NCBI GenBank assembly: GCA_025963345.1
Contig: JAOPUS010000156.1
Location: forward strand, 1 to 13,691
Reading direction: 5' to 3'
Length of the DNA: 13,691 bases
Source of the DNA: Blastococcus sp.
Lineage (GTDB): Bacteria > Actinomycetota > Actinomycetes > Mycobacteriales > Geodermatophilaceae
In this document: positions 1-6,775 of the stretch, piece by piece
Numbering within the stretch: the stretch's first letter is position 1
Layout of the letters: the number at the start of each line of letters is the position of its first letter
Notes under the pieces: generated by a model
Seen by the model: the letters and a program-made list of their open reading frames with translations, nothing else
What the model was told of the DNA's origin: nothing
The model's database searches: none
Translations under genes and position numbers: made by a program

Positions 1-377
1 CGGACTTCCAGCGCGTGCTCGGAGTACCGAAGGCGGTGCTGAGCGACCGGCTCGCCACGCTCGTGGAGCAGGGGATCCTCCGCCGGGTCCCGTACCAGGC
101 CGAGGGTGAGCGGCAGCGGCAGGAGTATCGGCTGACGACGAAGGGCCGCGATCTCTATCCGACGCTGGTGGCCCTCATGCAGTGGGGCGACACGCATCTG
201 GCCGACGGTCCGCCGCCGCTGGAGTTGCAGCACCAGGACTGCGGTGCGCCGGTGCACCTGGAGCTGGTCTGCGAGGCCGGCCACCGGCTCTCCGGGGCCC
301 GGGAGGTCCGCCCGGTAGCGCAGTCGCGAGCCAATGCACTGGTGGCCCACACCCTCGCGGAGGACGCGAAGGCCTGA
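1..377 (+). CDS. HxlR-family winged-helix transcriptional regulator (5' end outside window)
   Basis: The reading frame is open from the first bases of the window (frame beginning at base 3, D-F-Q-R-V-L-G-V-P) to a TGA at 375-377, so the N-terminal part of the gene is missing. What remains is the second half of an HxlR winged helix: LGVPKAVLSDRLATLVEQGI is the recognition helix region, followed by the wing (RRVPYQ...RQEYRLTTKG) and then LVALMQWGDTHL, a hallmark of this family. The C-terminal tail has Cys/His residues (QHQDCGAPVHLELVCEAGH) as in many actinobacterial HxlR proteins, where a metal or redox role has been suggested but is not proven here. HxlR proteins are usually dimeric repressors of a neighbouring gene, often one sensing aldehydes, quinones or oxidants. 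The target is probably upstream, outside the window. The GTG at 15 is internal to the domain and is not the real start. The gene converges on the UPF0303 gene with 11 bp between stops. Confidence 0.9.
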   Translation, partial: DFQRVLGVPKAVLSDRLATLVEQGILRRVPYQAEGERQRQEYRLTTKGRDLYPTLVALMQWGDTHLADGPPPLELQHQDCGAPVHLELVCEAGHRLSGAREVRPVAQSRANALVAHTLAEDAKA

Positions 378-388
378 ACCGCGGAGGC

Positions 389-871
389 TCAGCCCAGGTG
401 TGCGCGGAGCGCGGCGACGACGATCCGGTGGTCCTCCAGCTGGGGCAGCCCCGAGACGACGACCACGCCGATCGGGCCCACCGACCGCACGATCACCGGG
501 AACGCGCCGCCGTGCGCGGCGTACCGCAACGGGTCCAGGCCGAACTCCTCCTCGAACGTGGTGCCCTGCTCCACGCTCGCCTGACGCACGTAGAGCGTGC
601 TGTGGCCGAACCGGTTCACGACCCGGGTCTTGCGCCCGATCCACGCGTCGTTGTCCGGCGTCGCTCCCGGGAGTGCGACGTGGAACAGCTGATGGTGGTT
701 GCGACTGATGTCGATCGCGACCGGCGCCGCCTGCCGCCGGGCGACGGCCGCCAGCGCCGTCCCGAGCTCCCAGGCGTCGTCGTTGGTGAAGGAGGTGAAC
801 TGCAGCTCCTCCTCCTCGGCGGCGAGCTCTGCCAGGGACGGCCAGGACACGGACGGCACGGCGTCGGTCAT
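389..871 (-). CDS. UPF0303 / heme-degrading-domain (DUF336-like) protein
   Basis: This is a 160-residue protein of the UPF0303 family (YBR137W-like, Haem_degrading/GlcG fold). Family signatures are visible: FTNDDAWELG near the N-terminus, PVAIDISRNHHQLFHVALPG, TPDNDAWIGRKTRVVNRFG, GTTFEEEFGLDP, YAAHGGAFPVIV and VVVSGLPQLEDH near the C-terminus. Its length matches the family. The biochemical role is not established; the fold is related to heme- or cofactor-binding GlcG/HbpS proteins, and fungal relatives have been linked to protein-targeting chaperones. The frame stays open upstream to 1201 inside pabB, but the ATG at 871 begins exactly where family similarity starts. AGGA lies 8 nt before it, so 871 is chosen. 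It is the last gene of a minus-strand run, 10 bp after pabB. The same 5' bases also form TAGGAA 7 nt before the ATG, so a separate leaderless transcript is possible. Confidence 0.88.
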   Translation of the reverse strand: MTDAVPSVSWPSLAELAAEEEELQFTSFTNDDAWELGTALAAVARRQAAPVAIDISRNHHQLFHVALPGATPDNDAWIGRKTRVVNRFGHSTLYVRQASVEQGTTFEEEFGLDPLRYAAHGGAFPVIVRSVGPIGVVVVSGLPQLEDHRIVVAALRAHLG

Positions 872-881
872 GCCGACGTTC

Positions 882-2063
882 CTACCGTCCGCACGGCTCG
901 AGCGCGCCCCGCAGGATCGCGGCCTTGGCCAGCAGCTCGGCCCGCTCCGCGGTCGGGTCGGAGCCCCAGGTGATGGCACCGCCCGCGCCGTATACGGCCG
1001 CACGCGTCTCCCGGTCGAGGACGACGGTGCGGATGGCCACGCTGAATCGCGCCCGGAACGCTGACCCGGGCGGCGCGACCAGGCCGATCGCGCCGCAGTA
1101 GACCCCACGCGGGCCCGGCTCCAGGTCGCGGATGAGCTGCATGCTGGCGCGCTTGGGGGCGCCGGTGACCGAGCCGCACGGGAAGAGCGCGCGGAACACA
1201 TCGACCAGCCCGACGTCGGCCCGGGTGCGGGCGGTGATCTCCGAGGTCAGCTGCCACACCGTCGGGTAGTGCTCGAGCACGAACAGGCCGGGGACGTCGA
1301 CGCTGCCCACCCGGGCGACCCGCGAGAGGTCGTTGCGCAGCAGGTCGACGATCATCAGGTTCTCGGCCCGCTCCTTCGGGCTGGCCCGCAGCCGGTCGCC
1401 CTGCCGTCGGTCGTCGTCGGGGGTGCGGCCGCGGGCGGCGGTGCCCTTCATCGGGCGGGTCCGCAGCCGTTCGCCGTCCCACTCGAAGAACAGTTCGGGG
1501 CTGGCGCTGGCGATCACGTGCCGGCCCACGTCCAGGTAGGCGTGGTGCGCACCGCCCTGCGCCCGCGCCAGGCCGGCGTAGAGCTCCGCCGGATCGCCGT
1601 CGAACCGCGCCCGGAGCCGGTCGGTGAGGTTGACCTGGTAGGAGTCGCCGGCCGCGATGTGCTCGCGGACCCGGTCGACCGCGTGGCGGTGGTCGGCGTC
1701 GGACCAGTCCGGCTGCCAGTCCGGCGGGGCGGTCCACGGAGCGGGGGCGGCGTCTGCCGGGGGGACGTCCGTCGGTGGACCGCAGAGTCCGAACCAGGCC
1801 AGCGGCGGGCCGTCCGGATCGGCCGCGGCGACCGGCAGCGCCGTGTCCAGGCCGGCCGCGGCCTCGTAGCCGAGGTAACCGAAGGCCCAGTGCCCGGCGG
1901 CGGTGGCCCGCTCGACCTCGGCCAGCACGGGGACGACGTCCTCGGGGGTGCGCGCCGTGAGCACCTGGAACGGCGGTGGGCACCGCAGCGCCGTCCCCGC
2001 CCGGAGGTCGTCGAACCGCGCCCACGGGCGGCCGTCACCGGTCGCGTCATGTCTGCCGGTCAT
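882..2063 (-). CDS. pabB: Aminodeoxychorismate synthase component I (chorismate-binding enzyme)
   Basis: This is a 393-residue chorismate-utilising enzyme predicted to make 4-amino-4-deoxychorismate for folate (p-aminobenzoate) synthesis in the cytoplasm, using ammonia from a PabA glutaminase. The catalytic domain runs from about residue 118 to the end. It shows IAAGDSYQVNLT (136-147, the PabB rather than TrpE form), ASPELFF (187-193), RPMKGTAARG (203-212), ENLMIVDLLRNDLSRV (234-249), CGSVTGAPK (296-304) and GAIGLV (324-329). Lys206 in the P-M-K-G-T motif replaces the Ala of anthranilate synthases and points to aminodeoxychorismate synthase. The N-terminal part is short compared with E. coli PabB. 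The ATG at 2063 is preceded by GGGAGAGG about 6 nt away and lies 26 bp after the acyltransferase stop; an upstream in-frame start at 2111 would overlap that gene and has weaker support. Neither pabA nor pabC is visible, so the glutaminase must be elsewhere. Other chorismate enzymes (trpE, menF) are less likely given the lysine motif. Confidence 0.92.
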   Translation of the reverse strand: MTGRHDATGDGRPWARFDDLRAGTALRCPPPFQVLTARTPEDVVPVLAEVERATAAGHWAFGYLGYEAAAGLDTALPVAAADPDGPPLAWFGLCGPPTDVPPADAAPAPWTAPPDWQPDWSDADHRHAVDRVREHIAAGDSYQVNLTDRLRARFDGDPAELYAGLARAQGGAHHAYLDVGRHVIASASPELFFEWDGERLRTRPMKGTAARGRTPDDDRRQGDRLRASPKERAENLMIVDLLRNDLSRVARVGSVDVPGLFVLEHYPTVWQLTSEITARTRADVGLVDVFRALFPCGSVTGAPKRASMQLIRDLEPGPRGVYCGAIGLVAPPGSAFRARFSVAIRTVVLDRETRAAVYGAGGAITWGSDPTAERAELLAKAAILRGALEPCGR

Positions 2064-2089
2064 CGCACCGCCTCTCCCGCGCAGCGTAG

Positions 2090-2872
2090 TCAGCGGCGCG
2101 GCGGCGACCATTCCGTCAGCCCGACGGTGGCCGGGTCCTCCATCAGCCGCCGGAGCTCTGCGCCGAACCGTGTCGCCGGGGCGCCGTCGACGACGTCATG
2201 GTCGACGGTCACGGTCAGGTCGAGGACGTCGCGCACGACGATCCTGTCGCCGACGGCCCGCGGACGCCGGTCCAGCCCACCGACCACGACGATGAGGGAG
2301 GCGAGCGTCGGCGGGGCGATCGCGAAGCCCCCGCCGCCGGCGAACATGCCGACCGCGGTCACCTGCACGGTGCCGGACCGGAGGTGGGCGCGCACCGATC
2401 GGCCCATGACCGCGTACATCAGGGGGAAGAGGCCGGGAATCCGCCCGGCGGCCGGGGCGAACCTGGTCAGCGCGCGCCCGGCGGGGGTGGATGCCGGGTC
2501 CTTCGCCGCGCGGAGCTCGTCGGTGATGTCCGCGACGCCGCGCACGTCGGCATCCCGGACGACGTGCACCAGGCCGAAAGCGCCCTCGTCCGTCGGCACC
2601 TCGACCAGGGTCTGCACGTCCACGTAGTGGTGCTGCACCAGCCGGCCGCGCCAGTCCCGATAGGCGTGCACCGCCGGATGCGCCGCGGCGGCCCGCGCGA
2701 CCGCCGCCACGACGAAGGCCGTCGTCGACAGCGGCGGGTCGTGGACGGCGAGCAGTCGGCGGGCCTCGGTGACGTCGACCTCGAGCAGGCCGTGCATCGG
2801 CAGAATGCGCCGGCCGGCCCGCACCGCGGCGACGACCAGTCGGCGGCTGGGCGGGAAGGGGCGGACCGTCAC
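2090..2872 (-). CDS. Lipoyl-less 2-oxoacid dehydrogenase-type (E2) acyltransferase domain protein
   Basis: About 260 residues consist almost only of the CoA-dependent acyltransferase catalytic domain of 2-oxoacid dehydrogenase E2 subunits (chloramphenicol acetyltransferase-like fold). Visible are RPFPPSRRLVV near the start, MHGLLEVDVTEARRL (26-40), STTAFVVAAVARAAAAHP (49-66), VTAVGMF (171-177) and the catalytic DHDVVDGAP motif with His225 and Asp229. The lipoyl domain and the E1/E3-binding domain of true E2 proteins are absent, so it should not be a core dehydrogenase component; the acyl donor and acceptor are unknown. The start is uncertain. GTG 2872 fits the domain boundary but has no clear ribosome-binding site; GTG 2911 and a TTG at 3040 are longer in-frame alternatives whose extra residues look unlike the family. 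It is the first gene of the minus-strand run with pabB (26-bp gap) and the UPF0303 gene. Confidence 0.8.
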   Translation of the reverse strand: MTVRPFPPSRRLVVAAVRAGRRILPMHGLLEVDVTEARRLLAVHDPPLSTTAFVVAAVARAAAAHPAVHAYRDWRGRLVQHHYVDVQTLVEVPTDEGAFGLVHVVRDADVRGVADITDELRAAKDPASTPAGRALTRFAPAAGRIPGLFPLMYAVMGRSVRAHLRSGTVQVTAVGMFAGGGGFAIAPPTLASLIVVVGGLDRRPRAVGDRIVVRDVLDLTVTVDHDVVDGAPATRFGAELRRLMEDPATVGLTEWSPPRR

Positions 2873-3388
2873 GCCGCGGCGGCGGCCGGGACGCGGCGCC
2901 TGCCCGGTCACGATCGGCCGCGCGAGCTCGGGGCGGCGAAGGACCACCGGTGGGACATCCGCGACCAGCGGGAGCGCCAGGGCAGCACCGAGCCGCGCGA
3001 TCTGATGGACAGCAGCGAATCCGACGACCACAGGGACCAACGGGAGGGCGAGGAGGCCATCGCGGAATGGTCAGCCGTGGACCTGCCCGGCGTCCACCCG
3101 TCCGCGCGGTCGCCGGTCGCGGAGTGCCGCCCGCTGCGCCGCGGGCGCGGGGTGATCGCGGGCCCCCGCACGACCGCGTCACGGCCACGTCACACAGCGC
3201 TCGCCTCACGCGGTCGCGTGTGACCACGCGGTGACGGAACGCCGCGCACCGGTGTCCCCGGTGCACGTCGAGCAGCGGGATCTGGTGCCCGGAGCCGCGG
3301 GCGAAGACGCTCTCCGTGCCGGGCAGCCCTGCCTGGCGGTCCGCGGGGCGAGCCGGTCGAACCGGCATCTCGGCGATGAGGGGAAGCG
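2873..3388. other. Gene-poor stretch between the acyltransferase and the protease
   Basis: These 516 bases separate two divergently transcribed genes and should hold both promoters. I see no protein I recognise on either strand. Frames stay open because of the GC content, and none of their translations resembles a known family. One small plus-strand frame (3231-3392, 53 codons from a GTG) ends with a TGA overlapping the protease ATG, but it has no ribosome-binding site. No clear -10/-35 pair or strong hairpin stands out. The 5' extension of the acyltransferase (to GTG 2911) could use the first 39 bases. Confidence 0.5.
3378..3386 (+). promoter_or_regulatory. Ribosome-binding site of the S8 protease
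   Basis: GAGGGGAAG sits just before the ATG at 3389, with the GAGGGG core 5 nt away. It is the best Shine-Dalgarno match in this part of the window and fixes the protease start, since in-frame alternatives upstream lack one. Confidence 0.75.
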
Positions 3389-4714
3389 ATGATCGATCCA
3401 CGCCTGGCTGGCTTTCTGGGGGACAACGGGAACGTCGTGATGGGCGGGATCAGGCCGCCGGAGACCACCGGACGACAGATCGTCGTCTTCGCCGACAGCG
3501 ACGACGACACGGCCGTCGACTGGTCCGGCGCGGGTATCTCCAACGTCGCCGACTCCCGCGACTTCTCCGGCGGCGAGATCGCCGCCGATGTGCTGCACCA
3601 GGCCGACGCCGTCGTCTTCGACGAGCTCGGCATCGCCGTCGTCTCGGCCGATGCCGCCCAGCTGTCCACTCTGCAGGCCGGCGTCACGTCGGGCCGCCGG
3701 GTGCTCTCGGTGTCCCCGGAGCTGATCCACCACGTGCTGCGGGAGAGCGTTCTGGAATACGCCCAGGCCTACCGCGACGGGGTGGCCGACCTCGCCGAGC
3801 ACCTCCTGCACAGCAACGGCCACAGCGTGGCCCTCATGGCCGAGGCGACCCAGCCGATGTTCGCCGACACCCCGCAGGCCACATGGGGCATCCAGGGGGT
3901 GCAGGCGACGTCGTCACCCCGGTCCGGCAAGGGCATCAAGGTCGCCGTCCTGGATACCGGCTTCGACACCTCGCACCCCGACTTCGCCGGCCGCAACGTC
4001 ACCACGATGTCGTTCGTGGCGGGGGAGCCCCCGCAGGACGGGCACGGCCACGGGACGCACTGCATCGGCACGTCCTGCGGTCCGCGGACGCCGTCCACCG
4101 GCCCGCGCTACGGCATCGCCTACGAGGCGGACATCTTCGCCGGCAAGGTGCTCAGCAACGCCGGTAGCGGCTCGGACGCGCAGATCCTCGCGGGCATCAA
4201 CTGGGCGGTCACCAACCGCTGTCCGGTGCTGTCGATGTCCCTGGGTGCCGACGTGGCGATGACCCACCCGCCGTACTCCGCGGCGGGTGCCCGCGCCCTG
4301 CAGAAGGGCTCGCTGATCATCGCCGCGGCCGGCAACAACGCCGACCGTCGCGCGGGCAACGTGGGGTTCGTCGGAGCCCCGGCCAACAGCCCGGAGATCA
4401 TGGCCGTGGGGGCGCTCGAGCAGCAGCTCGGCATGGCGTTCTTCTCCGCCCGCAGCCTGCCGGCCCGTGGCGGGCAGGTCGACATCGCCGGTCCCGGCTT
4501 CCAGGTGATGTCCTCCTGGCCGCTGCCCACGAGGTACCGGACGATCAGCGGCACCAGCATGGCCACGCCGCACGTGGCCGGGGTGGCGGCGCTGTGGGCC
4601 GAGGCCACCGGACGGCGGGGACTGGAACTGTGGGCCACCCTCTGCCAGGAGAGCCAGCGGCTGCCGCAGCCGTCGGTCGACGTCGGCAGCGGGCTCTGCA
4701 TGGCTCCACAGTGA
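3389..4714 (+). CDS. S8 (subtilisin) family serine protease with N-terminal prodomain, no signal peptide
   Basis: This is a 441-residue subtilase. The catalytic triad is complete: Asp189 in VAVLDTGFD, His221 in DGHGHGTH, and Ser390 in SGTSMATPHVAG, with the oxyanion Asn316 in IAAAGNN. The catalytic domain spans about 165-425. Residues 28-110 (from RQIVVFADS to RRVLSVSPE) have the strand-helix-strand pattern expected of an I9-type propeptide that folds and blocks the protease until it is cleaved. No hydrophobic Sec signal or Tat twin-arginine is present at the N-terminus, so the enzyme is probably intracellular or exported by an unknown route. There is no C-terminal membrane anchor of the mycosin type, so this is not an ESX mycosin. 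The start at 3389 has a strong ribosome-binding site. The next gene, 24 bp downstream, encodes a separate propeptide-like protein that may act on this protease. Confidence 0.95.
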   Translation: MIDPRLAGFLGDNGNVVMGGIRPPETTGRQIVVFADSDDDTAVDWSGAGISNVADSRDFSGGEIAADVLHQADAVVFDELGIAVVSADAAQLSTLQAGVTSGRRVLSVSPELIHHVLRESVLEYAQAYRDGVADLAEHLLHSNGHSVALMAEATQPMFADTPQATWGIQGVQATSSPRSGKGIKVAVLDTGFDTSHPDFAGRNVTTMSFVAGEPPQDGHGHGTHCIGTSCGPRTPSTGPRYGIAYEADIFAGKVLSNAGSGSDAQILAGINWAVTNRCPVLSMSLGADVAMTHPPYSAAGARALQKGSLIIAAAGNNADRRAGNVGFVGAPANSPEIMAVGALEQQLGMAFFSARSLPARGGQVDIAGPGFQVMSSWPLPTRYRTISGTSMATPHVAGVAALWAEATGRRGLELWATLCQESQRLPQPSVDVGSGLCMAPQ

Positions 4715-4725
4715 GCCGGCCGGAC

Positions 4726-4731
4726 TAGCGT
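4726..4731 (+). promoter_or_regulatory. Candidate leaderless -10 element (TAGCGT) for the propeptide-like gene
   Basis: TAGCGT matches the actinobacterial -10 form TANNNT and ends 7 nt before the GTG at 4739, where no ribosome-binding site is seen. That spacing would put the transcription start on the first base of the start codon. It lies in the 24-bp gap after the protease stop, so the small gene could be expressed apart from the protease. No convincing -35 is visible; it would fall inside the protease coding sequence. Confidence 0.45.
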
Positions 4732-4738
4732 TCCCGGC

Positions 4739-4966
4739 GTGGTCCAGCTCAGCGTGACCGTCGACGACGAGCACGCCATCGAGGAGGTCGCCGCGGCCCT
4801 GCGTGCCCGCGGGATGGAGGTGGCGCAGGTCCTGGACGGGATCGGCGTGATCACCGGCTCGGCGCCCGACGAGGTCCGTGCGGACCTCGCCGGGGTCGAG
4901 GGGGTCGCGTCGGTGGACGAACAGCTGACCCACCAGCTGCCACCCCCCGACGCCCCCGTCCAGTAG
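4739..4966 (+). CDS. Small I9-propeptide-like protein, possible trans inhibitor/chaperone of the S8 protease
   Basis: This is a 75-residue protein starting at GTG 4739, directly after the subtilase. Its predicted order is strand (VQLSVTVDD), helix (AIEEVAAALRARG), strand pair (MEVAQVLDGIGVITGSAP), helix (DEVRADLAGVEG) and strand (VASVDEQLTHQLPPP). This is the ferredoxin-like pattern of peptidase inhibitor I9/subtilase propeptides, including the 'GVxSVxE' ending typical of that fold. Such propeptides bind the active-site cleft of subtilisins and can work in trans. Small proteins of this kind may be labelled aldolase in automated annotation, but there is no catalytic lysine barrel here and 75 residues is far too short. 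It could protect the cytoplasm from the signal-less protease or assist its folding; this is inference from fold and neighbourhood. The stop is only 10 bp from the convergent hydroxylase stop, leaving no room for a terminator. Confidence 0.75.
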   Translation: MVQLSVTVDDEHAIEEVAAALRARGMEVAQVLDGIGVITGSAPDEVRADLAGVEGVASVDEQLTHQLPPPDAPVQ

Positions 4967-4976
4967 CCGCAGGCGT

Positions 4977-6161
4977 TCAGGTGCCGTAGAGCCAGTCGAC
5001 GTACTTGTGGTCGGCGACGTCCCGGTCGGTGAACAGGGCGTTGCGCAGCAGCCGGGCGATGCCGTCGACGTGCCAGATGTCGCCCCATACGCGCGCCGTC
5101 GTCTGCACCTGTGCGGTGCGCGCGGTGCGGAGCTCCTGGTAAGTGGCGAGCGCGGTGTCCCAGTCGACAGTGCCGTCGACGGCGGTCTTGGCCACCTCGG
5201 TGCTGAGGCAGTGGGCGTCCTCGATCGCCTGGCAGGCGCCCTGGGCGAGGTACTGCAGCATCGGGTGCGCCGCGTCGCCGGTGAGGGCCAGCCGGCCCGA
5301 CACCCAGGTGCCGATCGGCAGCCGGTCGTACATGGGCCACCTGCGGTCCCGCCAGAGCGAGGCCAGCCCTCGGCGGACCGGTTCGCAGGCGCCGGCGAAG
5401 ACGGCGTCGAGCTCCTCGGGCCCACCCCAATCGGCCTCGCCGTGGGCGAACGCGGGGGACTCGAACACGGCGACGGTGTTGAAGATCTCGCCCCGGCGCA
5501 GCGGGTACTGCACGAGGTGGCAGCCGGGCCCCAGGTAGACGACGACCTCCTCGAAGGAGCGCTCGTCGAGCTCCAGGGTCAGCTCGGAGACGGGGAAGGC
5601 GCCGCGGTAGGCGACGTAGCCGGAGGAGATCGGCTCGTCGTCGCTGAACTTCCCCCGCAGCGTCGAGCGGAGGCCGTCGGCCGCGAGCACCACGTCGGCG
5701 TCCAGCCGTGCCTCGCCTGCGTGCACGACGGCGCCGCTCGGGCCGGCCTCGACGTCGTCCACCCCGGTGCCGGGCACCAGTTCCACGCCGGCCTCGCGGC
5801 AGGCGTCGACCAGGATCGTCAGCAGGTCGCTGCGGTGGATGACGACGTAGGGCGCCCCGTAGCGCTCGAGGAAGTCGACACCGAGCTCCAGCCGGGTGAG
5901 CTCCTCGCCGGTGAGGGCGTCGCGGAACACCAGCCGCTGCGGGGTCACGCCGGCCTCGACGACGCGGTCGAGCAAGCCCCACTCGCGCAGGATGCGGGTG
6001 GCGTTGGGCGCCATCTGCAGACCGGCGCCCACCTCGGCGAACTCCGCGGCCCGCTCCAGTACCCGCACCCGGTGCCCGGCGGTGGCCAACGCGTAGGCGT
6101 TGGCCAGCCCGCCGATCCCGCCGCCGACGACGACGACCTCGGCGGTCGTGTCCGTGTCCAT
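4977..6161 (-). CDS. genH: FAD-dependent 3-hydroxybenzoate 6-hydroxylase
   Basis: This is a 394-residue class A flavoprotein monooxygenase predicted to convert 3-hydroxybenzoate, NADH and oxygen to gentisate (2,5-dihydroxybenzoate). The FAD-binding GGGIGG lies at residues 13-18 within VVVVGGGIGGLANAYAL, the DG motif in LAADGLRSTLR (159-169), and the second FAD motif in LTGDAAHPMLQYLAQGACQ (293-311). Length and the DWLYG-type C-terminus agree with actinobacterial 3-hydroxybenzoate 6-hydroxylases. Salicylate 1- or 5-hydroxylases share this fold, so substrate choice rests mainly on the gentisate genes beside it. The ATG at 6161 has GGAG 6 nt upstream and follows the isomerase by 26 bp; the frame is open much further upstream, but the FAD motif begins right after this start. 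It is the last gene of the operon. The corresponding genH of Corynebacterium lies in a separate genKH unit with a transporter, which is missing here. Confidence 0.9.
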   Translation of the reverse strand: MDTDTTAEVVVVGGGIGGLANAYALATAGHRVRVLERAAEFAEVGAGLQMAPNATRILREWGLLDRVVEAGVTPQRLVFRDALTGEELTRLELGVDFLERYGAPYVVIHRSDLLTILVDACREAGVELVPGTGVDDVEAGPSGAVVHAGEARLDADVVLAADGLRSTLRGKFSDDEPISSGYVAYRGAFPVSELTLELDERSFEEVVVYLGPGCHLVQYPLRRGEIFNTVAVFESPAFAHGEADWGGPEELDAVFAGACEPVRRGLASLWRDRRWPMYDRLPIGTWVSGRLALTGDAAHPMLQYLAQGACQAIEDAHCLSTEVAKTAVDGTVDWDTALATYQELRTARTAQVQTTARVWGDIWHVDGIARLLRNALFTDRDVADHKYVDWLYGT

Positions 6162-6187
6162 GTCGCGCTCCGTTTCGCTGGGGTCGG

Positions 6188-6775
6188 TCAGAGCCAGGGG
6201 CCGAGGGCCGGGGCCTCGGCGGTGCGGCCGGTCAGCCAGGCGGCGAGCCCGGCGCCCTCGCCGCCGGCGACGCGCCTGGTGACGACGTCGGTGAGCAGTG
6301 CCGTGACCAGGTCGTCCGGGAGGTCGGCGAAGGTCGTCCCGGCGCCGAGATCGACCGCGTGGACCGCCATCTCCTTGGTCCGCATCCACGGGATCTCCGT
6401 CGCGGCGATCGTGCGCCCCTGCGCGGTGACCACCTCGTGCGTCCAGGCCTCCGTCGGGAGCGCGTCGAGCGCCGCGACGAGCTCCTCGGCGGAGGCGTGC
6501 ACCAGCCGGCGCAGGTCGGCGGCCGGCAGGGCGGCGCCCTCGGCGATCTCGGCATTGCGCCGCTCCATCGAGGGGTACATCCGGTTCTCCGTGCCGGTCG
6601 CCGCCCAGCTCACCAGCCGGCCCAGCGCGAGGGCGTTGAAGTGCACGTGCGCGACCACGTGCCGCCGCGTCCAGCCGGGCAGGCCGGTCGGGGCGTCCAG
6701 GTCGGTGTCGGAGAGCTTGTCCACCCCGTCCAGGAACAGCGCGGTCGCGTCGGTCAGCCACTCGCGCGACCTCAT
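6188..6775 (-). CDS. genM: Mycothiol-dependent maleylpyruvate isomerase
   Basis: This is a 195-residue DinB/MDMPI-fold protein predicted to isomerise maleylpyruvate to fumarylpyruvate using mycothiol as cofactor. Metal-site signatures of the family are visible: His43 in GWTRRHVVAHVHFNA (34-48) and the Glu135/His139 pair in MRTKEMAVHAVDLGAG (131-146). Mycothiol dependence is characteristic of actinobacteria, which supports both the call and the taxonomic placement. The chain is shorter than the roughly 240-residue Corynebacterium enzyme and has only a reduced C-terminal region ending LAAWLTGRT...LGPWL, so the second domain is trimmed. The ATG at 6775 overlaps the stop of the hydrolase gene by 4 bp (ATGA), indicating translational coupling. 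The hydroxylase starts 26 bp downstream. The closest alternative is a generic DinB-family thiol-dependent transferase, but the pathway context argues against it. Confidence 0.9.
   Translation of the reverse strand: MRSREWLTDATALFLDGVDKLSDTDLDAPTGLPGWTRRHVVAHVHFNALALGRLVSWAATGTENRMYPSMERRNAEIAEGAALPAADLRRLVHASAEELVAALDALPTEAWTHEVVTAQGRTIAATEIPWMRTKEMAVHAVDLGAGTTFADLPDDLVTALLTDVVTRRVAGGEGAGLAAWLTGRTAEAPALGPWL

Noticed and set aside
2198..3223. A 341-codon plus-strand frame, including an acidic stretch from about 3004
   Set aside because: It is mostly antisense to the acyltransferase. The 3' part has GC-rich third positions, but no family resemblance, ribosome-binding site or promoter.
4120..5982. 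Long minus-strand frames across the protease and hydroxylase genes
   Set aside because: They are arginine/proline-rich shadow translations of the subtilase, the propeptide-like gene and the hydroxylase, each of which has clear motifs in another frame.
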